Below, piece after piece: positions 1 to 5,142 of a DNA stretch of 19,067 nucleotides. The position numbers were made by a program, and so were the translations under genes. Numbering within the stretch: the stretch's first letter is position 1; each line of letters begins with the position of its first letter. The notes below the pieces were generated by a model. The model worked only from the letters and a program-made list of their open reading frames with translations. It did no database searches and was not told where the DNA came from. The DNA is from Thermodesulfovibrio sp. (GTDB taxonomy: Bacteria; Nitrospirota; Thermodesulfovibrionia; Thermodesulfovibrionales; JdFR-85). The DNA is taken from positions 1 through 19,067 of the forward strand of contig JALUAR010000089.1 in assembly GCA_027050975.1 (NCBI GenBank), given 5' to 3'.

Positions 1-1
1 T

Positions 2-79
2 TTCGATAGTGATGAATTAATGTTTACAATGCAGGGTACGCCATACAATATAGACATAAATCTCAGGTTTGCAACCTGA
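2..79 (+). CDS. possible 3' end of an unrecognised gene (partial)
   Basis: A frame is open from the window edge for 25 codons and stops at TGA 77-79. The readable C-terminus is short and polar (it ends in DINLRFAT) and I recognise no family. The stop lies inside the right arm of the first hairpin of the adjacent repeat element, so the repeat may have supplied the stop codon. Twenty-five open codons can occur by chance, so this is weak. Sequence left of the window would settle it. Confidence 0.25.
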   Translation, partial: FDSDELMFTMQGTPYNIDINLRFAT

Positions 80-147
80 ACCCGAATATTTCCTCACGGT
101 CTCAGACCGTGAGACAAATCTCGGGTATCGGAAAGAGACCTGAACCC
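63..147. repeat. structured intergenic repeat (REP/MITE-like), two hairpins
   Basis: Two perfect inverted repeats sit side by side. TCAGGTT/AACCTGA (63-69 and 73-79) flanks a 3-base loop. CTCACGGTCT/AGACCGTGAG (93-102 and 104-113) is centred on one base. The second is nested inside ACCCGA/TCGGGT (80-85 and 121-126). The 10-mer acctgaaccc occurs at 74-83 and again at 138-147, bracketing the structure. This resembles non-coding REP or miniature repeats found between genes. The 11-mer acctgaaccca (138-148) recurs at 13956-13966 upstream of the methyltransferase gene. No transposase lies nearby. A transcription terminator is less likely because no U-tract follows either hairpin. Confidence 0.6.
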
Positions 148-198
148 ACAACAAAAGAAACCCGTCATCTTTCAAGTTATAAAAGCAGGGAAAAGAAG

Positions 199-207
199 TG
201 TTATAAT
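199..207 (+). promoter_or_regulatory. putative extended -10 promoter of the antitoxin gene
   Basis: TGTTATAAT is an exact -10 hexamer (202-207) with the TGn extension, so a strong -35 element is not required. The nearest -35-like string, TTATAA at 177-182, has a 19-base spacer and is poor. Transcription would start near 214, about 33 bases before the antitoxin ATG. Confidence 0.45.
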
Positions 208-222
208 CTTACCAGTAAGAAC

Positions 223-234
223 AACTTATAAGTT
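223..234. promoter_or_regulatory. 12-bp perfect palindrome, candidate operator
   Basis: AACTTATAAGTT is a perfect palindrome lying between the predicted start of transcription and the Shine-Dalgarno sequence AAGGAG (235-240). Antitoxins of the AbrB/MazE fold bind as dimers to palindromes in their own promoters, so this is a natural candidate for autoregulation. That role is inferred from position only. Confidence 0.35.
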
Positions 235-246
235 AAGGAGAGTACA

Positions 247-510
247 ATGTCACCATTGTCAACAACAAAGATGTCTTCTAAAGGACAGGTTGTGATACCC
301 GAAGAAATCAGGGAACGACTTGGTTTGAAACCCGGAGTCCAGTTTGTAGTTGTAGGTGAGGGTGATGTGGTTATATTGAAAACAATTACTCCTCCATCCT
401 TGAACGAATTCGACAGGTTAATATCCGAGGCAAGGAAACAAGCGAGGAGAGTTGGACTGAAGAGATCAGACATCAAATCTGCAATCCAGAAAGTGCGAAA
501 GAAGAAGTGA
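247..510 (+). CDS. AbrB/MazE/SpoVT-family DNA-binding antitoxin
   Basis: This is an 87-residue protein with the swapped-hairpin AbrB signature near its N-terminus: SSKGQVVIPEEIRERLGLKPG at about residues 10-30, followed by a short strand region (VVVGEGDVVIL). The C-terminal half is basic and helical, as in antitoxins that wrap around a toxin, and ends KKK. AAGGAG lies 6 bases before ATG 247. A second Met at codon 9 would also leave the fold intact. Known members repress their own operon and neutralise a PIN or MazF toxin. The stop TGA overlaps a GTG start by 4 bases (507-510), where a PIN toxin begins but breaks off after 18 codons. The gene is therefore an apparently orphan antitoxin. It might still act as a DNA-binding regulator or protect against a related toxin elsewhere (inference). 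Confidence 0.85.
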   Translation: MSPLSTTKMSSKGQVVIPEEIRERLGLKPGVQFVVVGEGDVVILKTITPPSLNEFDRLISEARKQARRVGLKRSDIKSAIQKVRKKK

Positions 511-563
511 GAGTTATACTTGACACCAATGTTTTGTTCCTGGATTGCTATAGTTGGCTTTGA
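507..563 (+). pseudogene. truncated PIN-domain toxin (N-terminal remnant)
   Basis: GTG 507 overlaps the antitoxin stop in a GTGA junction, the usual arrangement for toxin-antitoxin pairs. The translated start, V/M-RVILDTNVL, is the classic first strand of a PIN ribonuclease and includes the first metal-binding Asp (D6). The frame then reads FLDCYSWL and stops at 561-563. A normal PIN toxin has about 130-145 residues and three or four acidic catalytic residues, so this fragment cannot be active. The next 14 bases reach the stop of the converging diguanylate cyclase gene, so the rest of the toxin was deleted rather than frameshifted. Confidence 0.65.
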
Positions 564-576
564 TATACGTCTTTCA

Positions 577-2370
577 TTAATGAGATAATTTCCTGTATAG
601 AACAGTTCTGTTTCGTCCGCCCTCTTTGGCGGCATAAAGGGCCTGATCAGCCCTTTCAATCAACTCTTCCCTGGTGGTTGCGTCTCCGGGATAGGATGCT
701 ATGCCAAGGCTGAGAGTTACGTTAAAGCTCTTTCCGTCAGCCGTAAATCTCTTCTCCTGAACCTTTTTCCGCAGTCTTTCAGCACTCTTCAGAGCAATAT
801 TGGCGTCTGCCCGGAGAACAATAATTGCAAACTCCTCTCCACCATATCTTGCAGGTATGTCAATCTCCCTTACGGTTTTCTTAATAAGTTCAGCCACACC
901 TTTAAGCACCATATCTCCCACAGGATGGCCATAGGTATCGTTAACCCTTTTGAAATGATCAATATCCGTAAGAATCAGTGAGAGGGACTCATTGAATCGT
1001 TCCGCCCTTTTCAACTCAACCTCCAGGGTCTCCTGGAAACGCCTGTGATTTAGCAGCCCTGTCAGACCATCGGTGAAGGCAAGCATCTTGATCTCCTCAT
1101 GTAGTAGTGCATTTGCGATTGATTCGGATGCCTGGTTAATAAATACCTGAAGAAGATCAATCTGAAGAGAACTGAACCCGCCTTTTTTATCGGAAAGGAT
1201 TACCAGGATACCCCGAACCTTTGGCTCCTGAAGAATAGGTAGGGCCAGTAGGCTCTTGGCATTGTCCAGAATTACAGGTGGAAGGCTCTTGCTGAACTGG
1301 CTTGTATCTGAAAGATGAAGAGGTTCCTTATTGGACAAAGACATCTCAAGTACGGTCCCGCGGAGGGTAAGCCTGTTATCTTTTATCTGTAAGCCTTCGG
1401 AGACATGGACGGTATAGGTGCGTTTTTGCTTTAGCAGTAGCATTGCCTTCGCTCCAGAGAGTCTTTCCGCTCCTTTGATTATCTTTTTGCATATTTCCGT
1501 TAAATCAAGCAGTTCCATAAGTCCTGAACTCTCTTCATGAAGAATTACCAGTCCCTTGTGAGTAAGGGTCATCTGTGAGAAGAGTCTTTGCCTTCTCATC
1601 AGCCTTGCAATCTCTTCAGCTGCTATTTCGGCAAGCTTAAGATCATTCTGATCAAAGGCACTGTATCGGGAACTCTCTGCTATGAGAATACCCATGGTGA
1701 TATTATTTTCTTGCACGGGGATGGCAAGAAAGCTGGATAACTCGGCATCAGTTACATATCCGAGTTCCGGTTTTTTTACCTTGTGGTCCGGAAAGAAAAT
1801 GACAGGCTTTTTCTTCTGTAGCACCGAGTAAAGCATTCCTCTGCCTGTAGTCTGATGTAGCTTTCCATCAGTAAAAAGCCAGGGCACGAGTTCTCCACCT
1901 TTATGAATAAAAACCCCTACAAGATCAGCTGCAATTGATCGCTCCACAATGCTGATAATGCCCTGTATATCTTTCTCGATCTCCTCGGTATCTGTAAGGT
2001 AGCGTGACAGTATAAGATCATCGTTTAGTACGTTACTGCCCTCTGCTATATCTCTTGCTTCGGCATTGAGCTTCTGGAAGGATTGCTTATATTCCTGGAG
2101 TCTCCTTTTCTGGCGGTGAAAGACAAACCATAAAGTAAAGGAGGTTAAATAAATAAGCCCGATTATTACAGAGGTGTTCAGCCACGAATGAGAAAAGAGT
2201 TCATTTATATGAAGGAGTGGCTGCAATAGCTGAAGTGCAATCAGTGGTTTTATTCCCAGAAACGGGCTGGCAAGGACCACGATTGGCATCTCTGTAATAT
2301 GAATCCATACCTCACCCTTAACCTGAAACAGGGCCTCCACTGCTGCCTCAGCAGCAAAAAGGGCAAGCAC
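577..2370 (-). CDS. membrane GAF-GAF-GGDEF diguanylate cyclase
   Basis: This 597-residue protein probably makes cyclic di-GMP from two GTP. The N-terminal ~75 residues are hydrophobic, with a clear membrane helix before a basic RQKRR stop-transfer. Two GAF-like sensor regions follow (about 105-245 and 285-425). The GGDEF domain starts near 430 (FTDGLTGLLNHRRF), with the active-site signature GGEEF at 510-514. REID at 501-504 is an intact RxxD inhibitory site five residues upstream, so product feedback inhibition is likely. The start shown is GTG 2370 with AAGGAG 12 bases upstream. The same frame stays open to 2559 and encodes two further membrane helices, so this start is doubtful: the real one may be a rare codon near 2526, just after the upstream DUF507 stop. 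It is the last gene of the rpsF operon. It lacks an EAL domain. Confidence 0.92.
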   Translation of the reverse strand: MLALFAAEAAVEALFQVKGEVWIHITEMPIVVLASPFLGIKPLIALQLLQPLLHINELFSHSWLNTSVIIGLIYLTSFTLWFVFHRQKRRLQEYKQSFQKLNAEARDIAEGSNVLNDDLILSRYLTDTEEIEKDIQGIISIVERSIAADLVGVFIHKGGELVPWLFTDGKLHQTTGRGMLYSVLQKKKPVIFFPDHKVKKPELGYVTDAELSSFLAIPVQENNITMGILIAESSRYSAFDQNDLKLAEIAAEEIARLMRRQRLFSQMTLTHKGLVILHEESSGLMELLDLTEICKKIIKGAERLSGAKAMLLLKQKRTYTVHVSEGLQIKDNRLTLRGTVLEMSLSNKEPLHLSDTSQFSKSLPPVILDNAKSLLALPILQEPKVRGILVILSDKKGGFSSLQIDLLQVFINQASESIANALLHEEIKMLAFTDGLTGLLNHRRFQETLEVELKRAERFNESLSLILTDIDHFKRVNDTYGHPVGDMVLKGVAELIKKTVREIDIPARYGGEEFAIIVLRADANIALKSAERLRKKVQEKRFTADGKSFNVTLSLGIASYPGDATTREELIERADQALYAAKEGGRNRTVLYRKLSH

Positions 2371-2525
2371 AAAAAAGGATGTCTCCTTGAGCTTTATAAT
2401 GGAGAAGGTGGTAAGGAGGGTAAAAAGGAGAATTAAAAAGGCAAAAATTAGAGGTCTCTTTTCGGGTAACGAGAAGTAAAGCCCCCCTGCCAGGACCGCA
2501 ATAAAGCAGAGATTAAGCAGGTATA

Positions 2526-2807
2526 TTAAATATCTCTCCCTCTTCGCTTTTCTTCCTCTTTAAAAAACTTTCTGTAGAGGACATCCCACTCAGGGCTTCC
2601 CTCTACCAATTTTTTGGAATAAGATTGTAACTTTGCCCTTACCATTCTGTCTATCTCATCAGCTATTTTAAGCTCTTCCGTTATGGAACGTTTTATCTGT
2701 TTCCTGATCTTGCCTTCCTCTTCTGTTACGTCTATCAAATTACGGGACTTAAGCTCTTTTAGAAGAACATGGCTCATATGGGTGATCTTTTCATCGGAAA
2801 GCATCAT
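2526..2807 (-). CDS. DUF507 family protein (second of a tandem pair)
   Basis: This is a small, highly charged, helical protein of 93 residues. The opening LSDEKITHMSHVLLKEL matches the DUF507 pattern (LSxEKIxHLSH...) that I know from Aquifex, Nitrospira-type and deltaproteobacterial genomes. The middle has alternating Glu/Lys helices (EELKIADEIDRMVRAKL) and the end has WDVLYRKFF. There is no signal peptide, membrane helix or catalytic motif, and the family has no established function. ATG 2805-2807 overlaps the stop of the other DUF507 gene as ATGA, implying translational coupling and perhaps a heteromeric pair. The reading frame of the diguanylate cyclase membrane region opens across its stop codon. 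Confidence 0.83.
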   Translation of the reverse strand: MMLSDEKITHMSHVLLKELKSRNLIDVTEEEGKIRKQIKRSITEELKIADEIDRMVRAKLQSYSKKLVEGSPEWDVLYRKFFKEEEKRRGRDI

Positions 2808-3085
2808 AGTACAAGGTTCCTCTCTCGTACCAGTTTCTGCTTTGTGAGGTCAAAGAGACGTTTGTAATCAAGTCGCTTCCCCTCTATCTCCTGCTCATAC
2901 TGCTTCAGTATTTCTCGAACCTCTTCGTTGAGGCGGTCCTCAACCATCAGCTCGTCAAGTAGGATATCATGGGTGGCGTTTATCAGTTCCTCTTCATCCA
3001 CCCGGCTTGCAATATATCCCTTACTCAGGAGGTCTTTTATAATCCTCCTTGCCATGGGCATTACCCATGATCTTGGAATCCTCAT
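2804..3085 (-). CDS. DUF507 family protein (first of a tandem pair)
   Basis: This protein also has 93 residues. It is a divergent paralogue of the next gene, with the same length and helix layout: MARRIIKDLLSKGYI, then DEEELINATHDILLDEL and LNEEVREILKQYEQEIEG. It begins MRIPRSW in place of the LSDEK start of its partner. ATG 3083-3085 comes one base after the rpsR stop, with AAAGG inside the end of rpsR as ribosome site. The close packing suggests that both DUF507 proteins are made together with ribosomal proteins S6 and S18. The function is unknown; a role near translation or ssDNA is only suggested by the operon. Confidence 0.83.
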   Translation of the reverse strand: MRIPRSWVMPMARRIIKDLLSKGYIASRVDEEELINATHDILLDELMVEDRLNEEVREILKQYEQEIEGKRLDYKRLFDLTKQKLVRERNLVL

Positions 3086-3086
3086 T

Positions 3087-3308
3087 TTACCTTTCCATAA
3101 ATGGTAGAAGTGCTATATTACGTGCCCTCTTGATTGCCGTTGTAAGCTCCCTCTGATGTCTTGCGCAGGTGCCGGTCATTCTTCTGGGGAGGATCTTTCC
3201 ACGCTCAGTCATGTAATTCCTGAGGGTTTTGTAATCCTTGTAGTCAATAAAGGCAACCTTGTCAGCACAAAACCTGCAGAACTTTCTACTATGAAATCTC
3301 TTCACCAT
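3087..3308 (-). CDS. rpsR: 30S ribosomal protein S18
   Basis: This 73-residue S18 sits next to S6 on the platform of the small subunit. The family core is clear: DYKDYKTLRNYMTERGKILPRR, then TGTCARHQRELTTAIKRAR and IALLPF. It is the zinc-type form: C11, C14, C48 and H51 form a CxxC...CxxH set able to bind a metal, which many S18 proteins have lost. AAGGAG lies six bases before ATG 3308. It follows ssb by 37 bases in the conserved order rpsF-ssb-rpsR. Confidence 0.97.
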   Translation of the reverse strand: MVKRFHSRKFCRFCADKVAFIDYKDYKTLRNYMTERGKILPRRMTGTCARHQRELTTAIKRARNIALLPFMER

Positions 3309-3345
3309 TGTACTCCTTTCTATCCTAAATTCTTAAATGGTTAAA

Positions 3346-3735
3346 TTAAAATGGTTCCAGATCCGTAGTCTCTTCCGGAGGTATGATATCCTCAGGCTGC
3401 TCAACTGCCTGGGCATCACGCCTTGGCAGAAAGCGGACCGTACTGGCAATTACCTCAAACTTGCTCCTTTTCTGTCCCTCATACTCCCAGCGTCGCTCCC
3501 TGAGTCTACCCTCCACTATAACTCCTCGGCCTTTTGAGAGATACTGGGTAACATTTTCAGCCTGTCTGCCAAAGACCACTATATCAATAAAAAGTGTTTC
3601 ATCCTTGAACTCTTCTCCCTGTTTTACTCGGGAGTTTACCGCAAGTCCCATTGTGGCAACAGCTGTGCCCTGGGGAGAGTATCTCAGCTCGGGGTCACGC
3701 GTCAGATTTCCAACAAGTATAATCCTGTTAAACAT
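3346..3735 (-). CDS. ssb: single-stranded DNA-binding protein
   Basis: The 129-residue SSB binds ssDNA as a tetramer in replication, recombination and repair. The OB-fold fills residues 1-105, with the family start FNRIILVGNLTRDPELRYSPQGT, then WEYEGQKRSKFEVIAS and VRFLP. The linker is only about 20 residues, much shorter than in E. coli, and is rich in Pro and Glu. The tail ends TTDLEPF rather than the usual DDDIPF; it keeps the terminal Pro-Phe and acidic character needed to recruit partner proteins. ATG 3733-3735 is three bases after the rpsF stop. The order rpsF-ssb-rpsR is the widespread bacterial one. Confidence 0.97.
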   Translation of the reverse strand: MFNRIILVGNLTRDPELRYSPQGTAVATMGLAVNSRVKQGEEFKDETLFIDIVVFGRQAENVTQYLSKGRGVIVEGRLRERRWEYEGQKRSKFEVIASTVRFLPRRDAQAVEQPEDIIPPEETTDLEPF

Positions 3736-3738
3736 TGC

Positions 3739-4107
3739 CTATGCCTCGCCAGCTGCAGCAGGAGCAGCCTCTTTCTGCTCTTCAGATCCCGTCAACCCCT
3801 CAATGAGAGGTCCGAGTTCCTTCTTTGTGAGCTTTATAACCATGAACTTAAAAACAGGATCGTATACCTTGTAGAAATCCTCAAGCTGCTTAATTATGGA
3901 TGGAGGGGCTTTAAAGGTGTAGAGGATATAATAACCCTGGGACCTTTTGTTGAGTTCATAGGCGAGCTTTCTTCTGCCCCAGTGGTCCTCCTTTAGAATC
4001 TCGCCCCCTTTTTTCTGGATAAACTCTTTGATTTTTGATGAGACCTCCTGGATCTCCTCATCACCAAGGGTTGGCTCGATGATAACAAAATTCTCGTAAT
4101 AGTTCAT
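3739..4107 (-). CDS. rpsF: 30S ribosomal protein S6
   Basis: The 122-residue S6 pairs with S18 on 16S rRNA. It begins NYYENFVIIEPTL and carries HWGRRKLAYELNKRSQGYYIL, the characteristic RRKLAYxI...GYY segment. Residues 105-122 form an Ala/Glu-rich tail (EAAPAAAGEA) that is likely disordered. AAGGAGG (plus-strand 4114-4120) lies six bases before the ATG. It is the first gene of the minus-strand unit that runs to the diguanylate cyclase and is served by the promoter at 4172-4201. Confidence 0.97.
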   Translation of the reverse strand: MNYYENFVIIEPTLGDEEIQEVSSKIKEFIQKKGGEILKEDHWGRRKLAYELNKRSQGYYILYTFKAPPSIIKQLEDFYKVYDPVFKFMVIKLTKKELGPLIEGLTGSEEQKEAAPAAAGEA

Positions 4108-4131
4108 TCAATACCTCCTTATGGATCTATA

Positions 4132-4149
4132 GCCCTCCTGAAAGAGAGC
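4132..4149 (-). other. hairpin in the rpsF 5' leader
   Basis: In the minus-strand RNA, GCUCUCU can pair with GGAGGGC across a UUCA loop (seven pairs, two of them G-U). It lies between the predicted transcription start and the rpsF ribosome site. S6-S18 complexes are known to bind some rpsF leaders through a hairpin with a CCG bulge. I do not see that bulge here, so autoregulation is only a possibility. Confidence 0.25.
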
Positions 4150-4171
4150 AAGGGGTTTAATCTTAAAGGAT

Positions 4172-4201
4172 AAAATACCATGTTCTGCTGATGTGTGTCA
4201 A
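4172..4201 (-). promoter_or_regulatory. sigma-70-type promoter of the rpsF operon
   Basis: Reading the minus strand, a perfect TTGACA (4201-4196) is followed after 18 bases by TATTTT (4177-4172). The start of transcription would fall near 4165, giving a leader of roughly 58 bases before the rpsF ATG. Confidence 0.6.
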
Positions 4202-4296
4202 GCAAGGAGGCGCTATGGTTAGCTTACTGATAATTCCCACAAGCTCTTACTGTAAGGAGGTATCCCGATTCTTTATTGGCAGGTTTCGCTGTCTAT

Positions 4297-4326
4297 TTGA
4301 GGGAATGGGACAAATAAAGGTAAAAT
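4297..4326 (+). promoter_or_regulatory. candidate promoter of the rluB-aspS operon
   Basis: TTGAGG (4297-4302) and TAAAAT (4321-4326) are separated by 18 bases and lie about 66 bases before the chosen rluB ATG. Both hexamers are partial matches in an A/T-rich stretch, so this is a moderate call. Confidence 0.4.
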
Positions 4327-4391
4327 ATATATTTACAGTTTAAATTTATCGCTGAATTTGGGTGAAAATTTCCATAGAAAGAGAGATACCT

Positions 4392-5123
4392 ATGCAAGAG
4401 CGTATTCAGAAGATTCTGGCCAGGGCAGGGATTGCCTCAAGGCGAAAGGCTGAGGAGTTGATAAGGGAAGGCCGCGTGCTGGTTAACGGCCAGGTTGCCA
4501 CCCTTGGGATGAAGGCGGATATTGAGAAGGATTATATAAAGGTTGATGGCAAACTGGTTATAAAACCGGAGCCAAAGGTCTATATTATGCTCAACAAACC
4601 AAAGGGTGTGCTGACAACCCTGGAAGACCCTGAGGGACGTCCCACGATAAAGGAGCTTATCAGGGGTGTAAAGTTCAGGGTGTATCCTGTAGGAAGGCTT
4701 GATTTTTATTCTGAGGGGTTGCTGCTTCTTACAAACGACGGTGAGCTGGCTTACAGGATTATCCATCCCTCACACAAGGTTCCCAAGACCTACCTTGTTA
4801 AGGTAAAGGGTATCATTGATGAAAAGGACATAGAAAAGCTTCGTCGCGGCATAATGCTTGAGGATGGACTGACAGCACCTGCAAAGATCAAAAGAATCAG
4901 AATGCCAAAGACAGAGAAGAACTCCTGGCTTGAGGTCACAATCCATGAGGGGAAGAAACGACAGATCAGACGAATGTTTCAAAGGGTGAAGCATCCCGTG
5001 CTCAAGTTGAAGAGGATTAAGGTGGACGGGTTATTACTTGGAGATTTACCGCCTGGACAGTGGAGATACCTCACTCCTGAGGAGGTAAAAAGACTGAAGA
5101 AAAGTGTTAGAATAGAAGACTAA
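4392..5123 (+). CDS. rluB: RsuA/RluB-type rRNA pseudouridine synthase
   Basis: This 243-residue enzyme isomerises a specific uridine of rRNA to pseudouridine. An N-terminal S4 RNA-binding domain (residues 1-60: QERIQKILARAGIASRRKAEELI) is followed by the synthase domain. This carries NKPKGVLTT and the catalytic motif GRLDFYSEGLLLLTNDG, with catalytic Asp104. Later motifs include EGKKRQIRRMF. RluB (23S rRNA) fits better than RsuA (16S) by overall pattern, but the target nucleotide is not proven. ATG 4392 was chosen because MQERIQK is the family's usual start and GAGAG lies six bases upstream. A GTG at 4362 would add ten residues with no ribosome site. The aspS gene follows after 19 bases. Confidence 0.93.
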   Translation: MQERIQKILARAGIASRRKAEELIREGRVLVNGQVATLGMKADIEKDYIKVDGKLVIKPEPKVYIMLNKPKGVLTTLEDPEGRPTIKELIRGVKFRVYPVGRLDFYSEGLLLLTNDGELAYRIIHPSHKVPKTYLVKVKGIIDEKDIEKLRRGIMLEDGLTAPAKIKRIRMPKTEKNSWLEVTIHEGKKRQIRRMFQRVKHPVLKLKRIKVDGLLLGDLPPGQWRYLTPEEVKRLKKSVRIED

Positions 5124-5142
5124 TCAAGGAGGTAGTATAGCA

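Noticed and set aside
93..113. Rho-independent terminator
   Set aside because: A strong palindrome, but no run of T follows on either strand, and it is nested in a larger symmetric repeat.
201..659. 152-codon minus-strand frame across the antitoxin region
   Set aside because: It runs antisense through the antitoxin and overlaps the 3' end of the cyclase gene in another frame; no family features.
4108..4165. S6-S18 autoregulatory leader motif
   Set aside because: A hairpin is present, but the diagnostic CCG bulge is not seen, so the known motif is not called.
4362..4391. GTG start for rluB
   Set aside because: The added ten residues precede the usual family start MQERIQK; ATG 4392 has a ribosome site at correct spacing.
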